DNA of 64,000 nt from Flavobacterium panici (GCF_903819335.1 NZ_CAIJDE010000033.1:17762-81761), one strand, 5' to 3'; counted from the stretch's first letter, positions 1-8,596 are shown. Program-made: numbers and translations. Notes: generated from the letters alone by a model not told the origin.

Positions 1-35
1 CTTAGTAGCTTAGAATCTTAGCAACTTTAAAAAAA

Positions 36-983
36 TTATATTTTTTTAAGAATCTTTTGTAAAACTAATTGTGCTGAATACGTTCTATTATTAGCTTGTT
101 CGATTACGATTGAATTTTCCCCGTCTAAAACTTCGTCGCTTACAATTACGTTACGACGAACTGGAAGACAGTGCATGAATTTTCCGTTGTTGGTTAAAGC
201 CATTTTTTCGGCTGTAACTGTCCAGTTTGGATCGCTGTTGGTTACTTTTCCGTAATCGTTGAAATTACTCCAGTTTTTTACATAAACGAAATCAGCATTT
301 TCAAAAGCTTTGTTTTGATCGTATTCGATTTTGCTGTCTTTTGTTATTTCCGGACTTAGTTCGTAACCTTCCGGGTGTGTGATTACAAAATCCATGTCTT
401 TTTGCATTTGCATCATTTCTACGAATGAATTCGCAACCGCCTGAGGCAAAGCTTTTGGATGTGGCGCCCAAGAAAGTACTACTTTGGGTTTGTGTTTCGT
501 TTTGTGTTCTTCCATCGTAATAGCATCTGCTAAAGACTGTAATGGATGACGAACAGCACTTTCCATGTTTACAATTGGCACTGTTGCGTATTTCAAAAAT
601 CCTGAAATTACTGTTTCCTGATAATCTTTTTCTTTATCAACTAAACCTGCAAAAGCACGGATTGCGATGATATCACAATATTGCGAAACTACTTCTGCCG
701 CCTCTTTAATGTGTTCAGATGCGCCAGAATTCATCACGGCTCCATCTTCGAATTCTAATGTCCATCCTTCGTTGGTAAAATTCATTACCATAACGTTCAT
801 TCCTAAGTTTAAAGCCGCTTTTTGAGTACTCAAACGCGTTCTTAAACTCGGATTGAAGAATAACATTCCTAAGGTTTTGTTTTTACCTAATTTTTTATTT
901 TTAAGCGGCTCTTTTTTGATCTTGATCGCACTTTTTACCCATTTTGATAATGAGTCTATGTCTTTTATTGAAATATAATTCAT
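36..983 (-). CDS. argF': N-succinyl/acetylornithine carbamoyltransferase (ArgF')
   Basis: Transfers the carbamoyl group of carbamoyl phosphate to an N-acylated ornithine in arginine synthesis; cytoplasmic, active as a trimer in the family. At 315 residues it is full length. It shows the carbamoyl-phosphate site SLRTR (residues 46-50), the HPLQ motif, and HCLPVRRN near the C-terminus, which is typical of the Bacteroidetes/Xanthomonas acylornithine branch and not of classical OTCase. The specificity position (Pro90 in the Bacteroides succinylornithine enzyme, Glu92 in the Xanthomonas acetylornithine enzyme) aligns by eye with Ser89 in ..GASEH.., which favours succinylornithine. It is the last arginine gene in view, 87 bp after proB; argB, argE and argH are not in the window. 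Confidence 0.9.
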   Translation of the reverse strand: MNYISIKDIDSLSKWVKSAIKIKKEPLKNKKLGKNKTLGMLFFNPSLRTRLSTQKAALNLGMNVMVMNFTNEGWTLEFEDGAVMNSGASEHIKEAAEVVSQYCDIIAIRAFAGLVDKEKDYQETVISGFLKYATVPIVNMESAVRHPLQSLADAITMEEHKTKHKPKVVLSWAPHPKALPQAVANSFVEMMQMQKDMDFVITHPEGYELSPEITKDSKIEYDQNKAFENADFVYVKNWSNFNDYGKVTNSDPNWTVTAEKMALTNNGKFMHCLPVRRNVIVSDEVLDGENSIVIEQANNRTYSAQLVLQKILKKI

Positions 984-1013
984 GTCTTTTTTGTTTAATT
1001 TAGATAATATGAT

Positions 1014-1064
1014 AATTAGAAAATTGGATAATTGTGCATTATCTGATTAACTAATTTTCTAATT
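1014..1064. repeat. Hairpin in proB-argF' gap
   Basis: A 12-nt arm AATTAGAAAATT (1014-1025) is matched by its exact complement at 1053-1064. An inner GATAAT/ATTATC pair lies inside. It fills most of the gap between the two genes. It has no U-tract of terminator type, so it may be an mRNA processing or stability hairpin, or a dispersed repeat. Confidence 0.4.
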
Positions 1065-1070
1065 GACTCA

Positions 1071-1832
1071 TTAGATTATTTTCGTAAACGGAATTTCGTC
1101 CTTTAATGCTTTTAGAATAAAATTATCATTTAATCCATTTACGATCCAGGTTTCTATATTTGCTGCTTTTGCAATTCCAGCTGCTTCTATTTTAGACTGC
1201 ATTCCTCCTGTTCCGTGTGATGATTTTGATTCGCCGATTTCTTTTTCAAGCGTTTTTAAATCATTAACTAATTTTATCGTTTCCGGAATCTCATCGTGAA
1301 TAGAATCTTTCGTATAAATTCCGTTTGTATTGGTTGCAATAATCAGAATATCAACATTTAAAAGAACCGCCGTTAAAGCAGCTAATTTGTCATTATCTCC
1401 AAACCGAATCTCATCTGTGGCAACGGTATCGTTTTCATTGATAATCGGAATGTAATTGTTTTTAACCAATACATTAATGGTATTTACAATGTTCTTTTTT
1501 GTCTGCTCTTTTTCAAAATCAGAATAAGAAAGTAAACACTGCGAAGTATTCAATCCTAAATCCTTAAAGTTTTCATTGTAAATCCGCATTAAATGTGGCT
1601 GTCCGATTGAAGCCAAAGCTTGCTTTACAAAAACATCTTTATCTTGATTATCCAGTTTTACAAATTGCTTCGCTGCCGCAATTGCTCCTGAACTTACGAT
1701 GATAAACTCATATTCTTCGTTTAAAGCCGCAATCTGTATTCCGAGGTCTTCAATCTTTCCCCGCGAAATATGATTGGTTTCTTTGGTTAAAGTATTACTT
1801 CCTATTTTTAATAAAATCCGTTTTTTTGCCAT
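1071..1832 (-). CDS. proB: Glutamate 5-kinase
   Basis: Phosphorylates glutamate to gamma-glutamyl phosphate, the first step of proline synthesis. The amino acid kinase fold is visible from KKRILLKIGSNTLT at the N-terminus through SSGAIAAA, NENDTVATDEIRFGDND and the GTGGMQSKIEAA motif. The protein is about 253 residues, so it lacks the C-terminal PUA domain of the longer E. coli-type enzyme. The ATG at 1832 is preferred to an upstream in-frame GTG at 1850, because that GTG lies in a dispersed intergenic repeat (GCGCCTTCGTGGC type). It sits between proA (210 bp upstream) and the carbamoyltransferase. Confidence 0.93.
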   Translation of the reverse strand: MAKKRILLKIGSNTLTKETNHISRGKIEDLGIQIAALNEEYEFIIVSSGAIAAAKQFVKLDNQDKDVFVKQALASIGQPHLMRIYNENFKDLGLNTSQCLLSYSDFEKEQTKKNIVNTINVLVKNNYIPIINENDTVATDEIRFGDNDKLAALTAVLLNVDILIIATNTNGIYTKDSIHDEIPETIKLVNDLKTLEKEIGESKSSHGTGGMQSKIEAAGIAKAANIETWIVNGLNDNFILKALKDEIPFTKII

Positions 1833-2042
1833 GTCTTTTGTTTTTGCCACGAAGGCGCTAAGGCACTAAGTTATTTTTAACGCAAAGGCGCAAGGTTTTT
1901 TTTATATTTTTTTTGTTTACAAACGCTAAGTTAGCAAAGCTTTATATATAGTTAAATTCCAAAAAATAAATTCCAAATTCCAATAATCTGAAATCAAAAA
2001 TCGTTAATCATCAATCTAAAATCTGAACTCTAAAATCTAAAA
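1833..2042. repeat. Intergenic repeat tract between proA and proB
   Basis: Contains the motif gccacgaaggcgctaaggca with a second partial copy (acgcaaaggcgcaagg), then AT-rich runs built on AAATTCCAAA and AATCTAAAAT. I recall such tracts between many flavobacterial genes. No ORF or terminator stands out. Confidence 0.5.
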
Positions 2043-3236
2043 TTATCGTATCTGCCCTTCTCCGTACACGTACCATTTATTGGTTACGAGATGTTGAAGG
2101 CCTATTGGTCCTCTTTGATGCAATTTATCTGTGCTTATCGCTAATTCTCCTCCTAAACCAAATTGACCGCCATCTGTGAATCTTGTTGATGCATTTTGGT
2201 AAACTGCGGCTGCGTCTATCACTTCCATAAATTGCTGAGCAGCTTCGTTATCTCTTGAAATAATTGCTGCCGAATGTCCACCGCAATATTTATTGATCAT
2301 TTCGATCGCATTTTCCTGAGAATCGATGGTCCCAATTACGATTTTATAATCTAAAAATTCTTCGTACCAAATATCTTCGTTTTGAAGTGTTTTGGTATTT
2401 TCGAAATTTGCTAAAGATTTATCTACAATAACTTCCACTTTTGCTTCAATTAAAGCTTCAATCAACATTGCTGTGAAACCTTCAAAATTTGGTAGTTTAG
2501 AATCTATTAAAACTTTATCCAAAGCATTACAGGCCGAAATTTTAGCAGTTTTAGCATTTAGAATTACTTTTAAAGCTAAATCTGTATCTGCTTTTTCATG
2601 AACGTAAACAAAATTATTTCCTCGTCCGCTTACAATTACGGGACAAGTGGCGTGTGCTTTTACAAACTCAATTAATTTTTCTCCGCCCCTTGGAACTATT
2701 AAATCGACTTTTTGATTTGGTTTTTCTAAAAAAGCCTGCGTTTCTGTTCTGTTATAATTCAGATATTCAACCCAGTCTTTTGAAACTCCGTTTTCTTCTA
2801 AAGCTTTGTGCCAAAGACTTACGATTTTCAAATTTGATTTTAAAGATTCTTTTCCTCCTTTTAATAAAATCTTGTTTCCGGATTTAAAAGCGATTCCACC
2901 AGCTTCTATTGTAACATCTGGACGAGATTCATAAATGATTAAAATCGTTCCGAAAGCGGCTGTTTTATTTATGACTTTTATTCCATTATCATGAGTAAAA
3001 TGAAAACGCTCAACGCCAACGGGATCTTCTTGTGAAGCCAATTGGTTTAATGATAAAATCATTTCGTCGACTTTTTTATCATCTACTTTTAGGCGTTCTT
3101 CCATCGCTAAATCGGAACCGTCGTAATCGGCAAGATCTTCCTGATTGGTCAAGATAATCTGACTCCGCTCCTGCTCGACCATCTTTGCCATAGATCGCAA
3201 AACCAGATTGCGTTTTTCAATTGATAATGGATTCAT
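2043..3236 (-). CDS. proA: Gamma-glutamyl phosphate reductase
   Basis: Reduces gamma-glutamyl phosphate to glutamate semialdehyde with NADPH, the second step of proline synthesis. It is an aldehyde-dehydrogenase-fold protein of 397 residues, slightly shorter than the usual ~415. Visible motifs are YESRPDVTIEAGGIAFKSGNKILLKGGKE, the cofactor region VDLIVPRGGEKLI, the probable catalytic Cys in KISACNALDK (about residue 235), and the C-terminal FGLGGELAISTDKLHQRGPIGLQHLVT. It shares the leftward arginine/proline operon with proB downstream. The ATG at 3236 matches the family start (MNPLSIEKRNLVL). Confidence 0.95.
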   Translation of the reverse strand: MNPLSIEKRNLVLRSMAKMVEQERSQIILTNQEDLADYDGSDLAMEERLKVDDKKVDEMILSLNQLASQEDPVGVERFHFTHDNGIKVINKTAAFGTILIIYESRPDVTIEAGGIAFKSGNKILLKGGKESLKSNLKIVSLWHKALEENGVSKDWVEYLNYNRTETQAFLEKPNQKVDLIVPRGGEKLIEFVKAHATCPVIVSGRGNNFVYVHEKADTDLALKVILNAKTAKISACNALDKVLIDSKLPNFEGFTAMLIEALIEAKVEVIVDKSLANFENTKTLQNEDIWYEEFLDYKIVIGTIDSQENAIEMINKYCGGHSAAIISRDNEAAQQFMEVIDAAAVYQNASTRFTDGGQFGLGGELAISTDKLHQRGPIGLQHLVTNKWYVYGEGQIR

Positions 3237-3276
3237 AATTATAGTTGGTAGTTTTTAGAAATTATTATTAAACAAT

Positions 3277-3741
3277 CTACTTAACATTATTAAGAGCAGG
3301 ATTATTTTTATCCTCCAATGACCAAATACCTTTCTTATCTGTTTTTGCATAATATTGAATCTGATCAACAAATCCATTCCTAAGCTGTTTCTCATTTATC
3401 CATGCAAGCCCATTAGCTATTAAATCTTCATATACTGATTTATTATCACCATACATCAGCCATGCATAAACTTTATTGCTTTCCCTACTGTTTACTCTAA
3501 CCAAGACTTCTAAATTTAAATATTCTTTCGATAAAAATTCATTTGTTTCTTTATAGAATAACTGTTTTATTGAAGGTGTCTTAACTCCAGCCAAATAAAC
3601 TTTATGGAGTTTATTTTTTTTATCTTTAATAAGAATGACATTATTTTCAAGTATTTTAACAACTTTACCTTTGTATTGATCTTGAGCAATTGACTTAGCT
3701 GAAAATAAAACAAAAATCAGTGTAATGATAATTTTCTTCAT
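3277..3741 (-). CDS. Secreted SNase-fold protein, probably catalytically dead
   Basis: A 154-residue protein with a signal peptide (MKKIIITLIFVLFSAKSIAQ) and a staphylococcal-nuclease-like fold: YKGKVVKILENN, VYLAGVKTP, YAWLMY and LIANGLAWI align with the SNase core. The residues that catalyse hydrolysis in S. aureus nuclease seem lost. By eye, Arg35 is Tyr, Asp40 is Lys and Glu43 is Ser in VYLAGVKTPSI, and Arg87 is Lys. It is likely periplasmic or surface exposed and may bind rather than cut. It lies between argD and proA, on the same strand, with 34-40 bp gaps. A link to arginine synthesis is not evident, so it may be a passenger. Confidence 0.7.
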   Translation of the reverse strand: MKKIIITLIFVLFSAKSIAQDQYKGKVVKILENNVILIKDKKNKLHKVYLAGVKTPSIKQLFYKETNEFLSKEYLNLEVLVRVNSRESNKVYAWLMYGDNKSVYEDLIANGLAWINEKQLRNGFVDQIQYYAKTDKKGIWSLEDKNNPALNNVK

Positions 3742-3775
3742 TTTGGTGTTTTTAATTAAAATACCTTTAACATTA

Positions 3776-4915
3776 TTAGGCTTTAAGTTCTTCCAAACTT
3801 TCTTTTAAAGCTTTTACAAACGTATCAATATCAGCTTTTTTCACAGTTAATGGAGGTAAAATTCTAAGCAGATTTTTGTTGTTTGCGCTTCCTGTAAAAA
3901 TGTGTTTTTCGATGATTAATTTCTTTCTTAAAGCGGCAACATCAAAATCAAATTCTACTCCAAGCATTAATCCTTTTCCTTTTACTTGTTTAATGCCTTC
4001 AACTTCTTTGATTTTCTCTAAGAAATATTCATAAACTTCATTTACATTTTTTTGTAAATCAAGTTTTTCAATTACATCAAGAACTGCAATTCCTGCCGCA
4101 CAAGATAAATGGCTTCCGCCGAAAGTTGTCCCTAATAATCCGAAACTTGCTTCGAATTTTGGAGAAATTAAAATCGCCCCAACCGGAAATCCGTTCCCCA
4201 TTCCTTTTGCTACTGAAATAATATCAGCGTTGATTCCGTGATGTTGAAACGCAAAGAATTTCCCGCTTCTTCCATATCCTGATTGTACTTCATCTAAAAT
4301 CAAAACAACATCGTGTTTTTTACATGCTTTTTCTAGCGCTTGAAAAAATTCAGTTGTTCCCTGGTCTAAACCTCCAACTCCCTGAATTCCTTCGATAATT
4401 ACTGCTGTAACATCGCCTTTAGCCAATTCAGCTTCAACTAAATCGATTTGATTTAAAGGTAAAAAAGTAACTTCCTGCTGTGCATTTAATGGCGCAACAA
4501 TCTTTTTGTTATCTGTAACGGCAACTGCCGCAGAAGTTCTTCCGTGGAAAGAATTATCAAAAGCAACGACTCTTGATTTTCCGTTATGGAAAGACGCTAA
4601 TTTTAAAGCATTTTCATTGGCTTCGGCACCAGAACTGCATAAAAATAATTCGTAATCTTCTAAACCAGAAAGTTTTCCTAATTTCTGTGCTAATTCAACC
4701 TGTAAAGGATTCTGAATCGCATTCGAATAAAATCCTAAATGGTCTAATTGATTCTTCAATTTTGCTACATAATCCGGCTGTGTGTGTCCGATAGAAATCA
4801 CACCATGTCCACTGTATAAATCTAAATATTCTACTCCTTTATCATCAATAATGGTACAATCGACTGCTTTTACTGGAGTTATGTTGTATAATGGGTAAAC
4901 GTTGAATAAGTTCAT
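3776..4915 (-). CDS. argD: Acetyl/succinylornithine aminotransferase
   Basis: A PLP-dependent class III aminotransferase that converts N-acyl-glutamate semialdehyde to N-acylornithine. At 379 residues it is full length. Motifs seen: the phosphate-binding CSSGAEANENALKLA, LILDEVQSGYGRSGKFFAFQ, and the PLP lysine in SVAKGMGNGFPVGA (about residue 235). It lies between argC and the SNase-like gene. The same fold handles acetyl and succinyl substrates, so the acyl group cannot be read from this gene alone. The start ATG at 4915 gives the expected MNLFNVYPLYNITPV. Confidence 0.93.
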   Translation of the reverse strand: MNLFNVYPLYNITPVKAVDCTIIDDKGVEYLDLYSGHGVISIGHTQPDYVAKLKNQLDHLGFYSNAIQNPLQVELAQKLGKLSGLEDYELFLCSSGAEANENALKLASFHNGKSRVVAFDNSFHGRTSAAVAVTDNKKIVAPLNAQQEVTFLPLNQIDLVEAELAKGDVTAVIIEGIQGVGGLDQGTTEFFQALEKACKKHDVVLILDEVQSGYGRSGKFFAFQHHGINADIISVAKGMGNGFPVGAILISPKFEASFGLLGTTFGGSHLSCAAGIAVLDVIEKLDLQKNVNEVYEYFLEKIKEVEGIKQVKGKGLMLGVEFDFDVAALRKKLIIEKHIFTGSANNKNLLRILPPLTVKKADIDTFVKALKESLEELKA

Positions 4916-4935
4916 TTTTGTTTTTTGTTTATTTT

Positions 4936-4998
4936 GTTTCAGGTTTCAAGTTTCAGGTTACGTACAGAACGTGAAACCTGAAACTTAAAACTTGAAAC
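4936..4998. repeat. Inverted repeat between argC and argD
   Basis: Arms AAGTTTCAGGTTACGT and ACGTGAAACCTGAAACTT (two-base bulge) fold into a long hairpin. The motif TGAAACTTAAAACTTGAAAC (4979-4998) recurs exactly at 8834-8853, so it belongs to a dispersed repeat. It may stabilise or partly terminate the operon transcript. Confidence 0.55.
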
Positions 4999-5003
4999 TA
5001 TTA

Positions 5004-5981
5004 TTAAAATCCGCTTGGTCTCAAATTTAAACCTGTCGTTTCTTCTAAACCGAACATTAAATTCATGTTTTGAATTGCTTGTCCTGAAGCACCTTTGGTT
5101 AAATTATCTATAATTGATGTTATGAGAACCCGGTTTCCTTTTTTCAATAAACTAATGATACATTTGTTCGTTTGCACCACTTGTTTCAGGTTAATGTTTG
5201 TTGTAGTAATGGTTACAAAAGTTTCATTTTTATAGAAATCATCGTATTTCTCTACTAATTGTTCCAAACTATCATCACATAATGTATATAAAGTTGCAAA
5301 AATTCCTCTTGGAAAATCTCCTCTGTTCGGAATAAAAAGCAACTCGCTTTCGAAATCGTCCTGCAGCTGAACCAAACTTTCTGAAATTTCACCTAAATGC
5401 TGGTGTTCAAAAGCTTTATAATGCGACATATTGTTGTTTCTCCAGCTGAAATGAGACGTTTCTGAAAGTCCAACTCCTGCACCAGTACTTCCGGTTGTAG
5501 CATTAATATGAACATCATTATTTAGCATATTATGTTCTGCTAATGGCAACAAAGCCAATTGTATAGCTGTTGCAAAACAACCTGGATTTGCAACGTAATT
5601 TGCTTTTTTAATTTCTGCTTTGTTCAATTCAGGCAATCCGTAAACAAAATCTTTTCCTTGAAAATGGGCATCTTTATTCAATCTAAAATCATTTCCTAAA
5701 TCGATAATTTTAGTGTGGTTTGCAAATGCGTTTTGCTGCAAAAACGAAATTGATTTTCCGTGACCTAAACATAAAAATACCACATTTACGTCAGGATTTA
5801 TTATATCCGTAAAATTCATTTCGATATCACCCATCAAATCGTGGTGCGCCACAGAAAGTGGTTTTCCAGCATTTGTTGTACTGTAAACAAAATCGATGTT
5901 TACTTTTGGATGATACATTAAAATTCTGATGAGTTCTCCGGCTGTGTAACCCGAACCACCAATTATTCCGACATTAATCAT
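5004..5981 (-). CDS. argC: N-acetyl/succinyl-gamma-glutamyl-phosphate reductase
   Basis: Reduces N-acyl-glutamyl phosphate with NADPH in arginine synthesis. At 325 residues it is full length. It has the N-terminal dinucleotide-binding loop GIIGGSGYTAGEL, the catalytic cysteine in YVANPGCFATA (about residue 134), and the histidine-containing region NRGDFPRGIFATLY. A short lipoprotein gene separates it from argG upstream, and argD follows after a repeat hairpin. Confidence 0.95.
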   Translation of the reverse strand: MINVGIIGGSGYTAGELIRILMYHPKVNIDFVYSTTNAGKPLSVAHHDLMGDIEMNFTDIINPDVNVVFLCLGHGKSISFLQQNAFANHTKIIDLGNDFRLNKDAHFQGKDFVYGLPELNKAEIKKANYVANPGCFATAIQLALLPLAEHNMLNNDVHINATTGSTGAGVGLSETSHFSWRNNNMSHYKAFEHQHLGEISESLVQLQDDFESELLFIPNRGDFPRGIFATLYTLCDDSLEQLVEKYDDFYKNETFVTITTTNINLKQVVQTNKCIISLLKKGNRVLITSIIDNLTKGASGQAIQNMNLMFGLEETTGLNLRPSGF

Positions 5982-6020
5982 AATTTTATTTTTTTAGATT
6001 CTCGAGAGAAACTTTTATTT

Positions 6021-6422
6021 TTAATCCTCAACAATATTGAACTTAACGGATACAAATTTTATTGATTTTATTATTCCTACATTAATATTATGAGGTTCTT
6101 CAACATTATAAATCTCTGTAAAACTTGAATTTGCTGCAATTTCAATATATGGAGGAACTCTTTTTATCGGAGTTAGTATTAACCCATCAGAATTTATTGT
6201 GATGTTAGAAACTCCTTTAATTGCAACATTATTCGGATTTGTATACTTAATTTCATAGTGAAGTTTAGACGAATTATTTCCTGTATCAGATGTATATTCA
6301 AATAATAAAACTTCAGAGGTAATGTCTTTTAAAGTTTCTTTTTCAGTTTTTTTGTCATTATCACTTTCGCATGCAAAAAATAATAGAAGAAATGGAAGTA
6401 AAAAGAATATTTTTGTTTTCAT
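6021..6422 (-). CDS. Small predicted lipoprotein, function unknown
   Basis: A 133-residue protein with a lipoprotein signal: hydrophobic LLPFLLLFF followed by the lipobox Cys in FACESDNDKKTEKE. The acidic, Ser/Asp-rich stretch after the Cys resembles the Bacteroidetes lipoprotein export signal for surface display. The rest looks like an all-beta domain (YTSDTGNNSSKLHYEIKYTNPNNVAIKGVSNITI), but I recognise no family. It lies between argG and argC on the same strand, with 41 bp and 39 bp gaps, so it is probably co-transcribed with them. Confidence 0.7.
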   Translation of the reverse strand: MKTKIFFLLPFLLLFFACESDNDKKTEKETLKDITSEVLLFEYTSDTGNNSSKLHYEIKYTNPNNVAIKGVSNITINSDGLILTPIKRVPPYIEIAANSSFTEIYNVEEPHNINVGIIKSIKFVSVKFNIVED

Positions 6423-6463
6423 AAATTAAATTTTATTATTTAAATATAAACGATAACAACTAA

Positions 6464-7657
6464 TTAGTCATGATCTAATTGATTTACAGATGAAAATATG
6501 TTTTGTGCATTTCCAAGAATCTTAATAAATCCTTTTGCATCATCAGATGTCCATGCATTGTTCATTTCTCCGTATTGACCAAAACCTGTGTTCATCAAAT
6601 CATTTTTAGATTCGATTCCGTCAAGTGAAAAATGATATGGTTTTAATGAAACCGTTACAGTTCCATTTACTGTTTTTTGTGTGTCTTGCAGGAAAGTTTC
6701 AATGTTTCTCATCACCGGATCTAAGAACTGACCTTCGTGAAATAACATTCCGTACCAGTTTCCTAGTTGTTCTTTCCAGTATTGCTGCCATTTCCCAAGA
6801 GTATGTTTCTCTAATAAATGGTGCGCTTTGATAATAATTAACGGTGCAGCTGCTTCAAAACCCACTCTTCCTTTAATTCCAATAATAGTATCTCCAACGT
6901 GAATATCTCTACCAATTGCGTAAGCATTCGCCAGTTTTTCAAGAGCAACAATATTATTTGATGGTTTATCTGTTTTTCCGTTTATTCCAACTAATTCCCC
7001 TTGCTCAAAATGCAACGTTACTTTTTCTTCGCCTTCTTTTTTCAATTGAGATGGATAAGCTTCACTTGGCAATGGCTGACCAGAAGTTAAAGTTTCCTTT
7101 CCTCCTACGCTTGTTCCCCAAAGTCCTTTATTGATAGAATATTGTGCTTTTTCCCAAGAATAGTGAACTCCGTTTTTAGATAAATAATCTACTTCTTCTT
7201 GTCTTGAAAGTTTTAAATCTCTAATTGGTGTAATGATTTCGATTTCCGGCGCAATGGTTTGGAAAATTAAATCAAAACGAATTTGATCATTTCCTGCACC
7301 TGTACTTCCGTGTGCGATAGCGCTTGCTCCTACTTTTTTAGCATATTTTATAGCTTCAATTGCTTGAAAAACACGTTCTGCACTTACTGATAATGGATAT
7401 GTATTATTTTTTAATACGTTTCCGAAAATCAAATATTTTATAGCTTTATCATAATATTTATCTACGATGGTAAGGTTTGCGTGTTGTGCGCTTCCTAATT
7501 CGTAAGCTCTTTTTTCAATGGCTGATAATTCTTCTGCGTCAAATCCTCCTGTATCTACCAATACAGTGTGAACTTCGTATCCTTTTTCATTTTTTAAATA
7601 TTTCAAACAATACGAGGTATCTAATCCTCCGCTATAAGCTAATACTACTTTTTTCAT
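6464..7657 (-). CDS. argG: Argininosuccinate synthase
   Basis: Joins citrulline and aspartate with ATP to form argininosuccinate. At 397 residues it is of normal length. It carries the PP-loop ATP site YSGGLDTSYCL near the N-terminus, GSTGAGNDQIRFD in the middle, and TPIRDLKLSRQEEVDYL. The N-terminal neighbour is the GNAT gene and the downstream gene a small lipoprotein. Being second in the operon, before argC and argD, matches other Bacteroidetes arginine clusters as I recall them. Confidence 0.95.
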   Translation of the reverse strand: MKKVVLAYSGGLDTSYCLKYLKNEKGYEVHTVLVDTGGFDAEELSAIEKRAYELGSAQHANLTIVDKYYDKAIKYLIFGNVLKNNTYPLSVSAERVFQAIEAIKYAKKVGASAIAHGSTGAGNDQIRFDLIFQTIAPEIEIITPIRDLKLSRQEEVDYLSKNGVHYSWEKAQYSINKGLWGTSVGGKETLTSGQPLPSEAYPSQLKKEGEEKVTLHFEQGELVGINGKTDKPSNNIVALEKLANAYAIGRDIHVGDTIIGIKGRVGFEAAAPLIIIKAHHLLEKHTLGKWQQYWKEQLGNWYGMLFHEGQFLDPVMRNIETFLQDTQKTVNGTVTVSLKPYHFSLDGIESKNDLMNTGFGQYGEMNNAWTSDDAKGFIKILGNAQNIFSSVNQLDHD

Positions 7658-7712
7658 TTTTTATAATTTTGGCCAATACTTTCGTATTTAGCAGTTTGAG
7701 ATTTCTTTTTGG

Positions 7713-8360
7713 TTAAATTTTAAATAAAAAAACAAATGACAATATTTTGTTTAAAAATAAAGCCTGTTTAATTTTTTTAAGTCTGCTTAAAACAGCCTCG
7801 TTAAAAGGATGTCTTGGCGGCGTTTTTTGTTTTTCTTTTGGGTCGTATAGCATTCCTGTGCAAAGACACATTTTGTTTTCTTTGCTTTGCAGGATTTGAT
7901 AATTGGTACAAGTTTTACAACCTGACCAAAAACTTGGATCTGTCGTTAATTCTGAGAAAGGAACGGGTTTATAACCTAATTCAGAATTGATTTTCATAAC
8001 TGCCAAACCAGTTGTGATTCCGAATATTTTAGCGTCTGGATATCTCTTCAAAGAGTAATCAAAAACTTTAGATTTTATCTTTTTTGCTAATCCTAAACTT
8101 CTGTAGTCAGGATGAACGATTAATCCGGAATGTGCCACAAATTTTCCGTGCTGCCAGCTTTCGATATAACAAAAACCTGCAAATTTTCCGTCTGCCAGAG
8201 CAATCATTGCATCACCATTCGACATTTTTTTCTGAATATACTCAGGAGTTCTTTTAGCAATCCCCGTACCTCTTAACAAGGCAGATGATTCTATCGTATC
8301 GCAAATTTCCTGTGCGAATTTGAAGTGTTCTTCCTGGGTAACAACAATAGAGATCTTCAT
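7713..8360 (-). CDS. GNAT acyltransferase, candidate glutamate N-acyltransferase
   Basis: A GNAT-fold protein of 215 residues that opens the arginine operon. The acyl-CoA binding motif A is seen in SGLIVHPDYRSLGLAKKIK (about residues 78-96, RxxGLA core), followed by TTGLAVMKINSELGYKPV. After the fold there is an unusual Cys cluster: C148, C151, C165 and C167 (CKTC...CLC), a possible zinc site, and then a short hydrophobic tail. The rest of the pathway is present but no classical argA or argJ is in view. I infer that this enzyme makes N-acetyl- or N-succinylglutamate. This is inference from position and fold, and the substrate is unproven. Confidence 0.75.
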   Translation of the reverse strand: MKISIVVTQEEHFKFAQEICDTIESSALLRGTGIAKRTPEYIQKKMSNGDAMIALADGKFAGFCYIESWQHGKFVAHSGLIVHPDYRSLGLAKKIKSKVFDYSLKRYPDAKIFGITTGLAVMKINSELGYKPVPFSELTTDPSFWSGCKTCTNYQILQSKENKMCLCTGMLYDPKEKQKTPPRHPFNEAVLSRLKKIKQALFLNKILSFVFLFKI

Positions 8361-8516
8361 TTCAATAATTGAAGTTAGAGTTAAAAATTAAAGCATATTG
8401 TTTAGTTTGAAATCCAGAATTGAATCCAATAAAATTAAGCAAAATAGAAGTAACATCTTCAAAATCAAAAAGTTGATTAAGAAAGTTTACAAAATAATAA
8501 ATACTTTTAGGATATG

Positions 8517-8533
8517 TTTGTCCAATGGACAAA
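8517..8533. promoter_or_regulatory. Perfect palindrome upstream of the arginine operon
   Basis: TTTGTCCAATGGACAAA: 8-bp arms around one central base. A related palindrome with the same TTTGTC/GACAAA ends lies at 8640-8654. A dimeric regulator site is plausible. The regulator is unknown. Confidence 0.4.
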
Positions 8534-8596
8534 TTATGTGATTTCAAAATGAAAAATGGATATGAATAAATATACGGCTATAAAACTCAGTGAATA

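Noticed and set aside
1848..1850. GTG start for proB
   Set aside because: It lies within the dispersed intergenic repeat and adds only six residues before the well-placed ATG at 1832.
8362..8547. 61-codon minus-strand ORF before the GNAT gene
   Set aside because: Starts with TTG, lies in the leader, has no recognisable domain, and the sequence is dominated by AT-rich codons.
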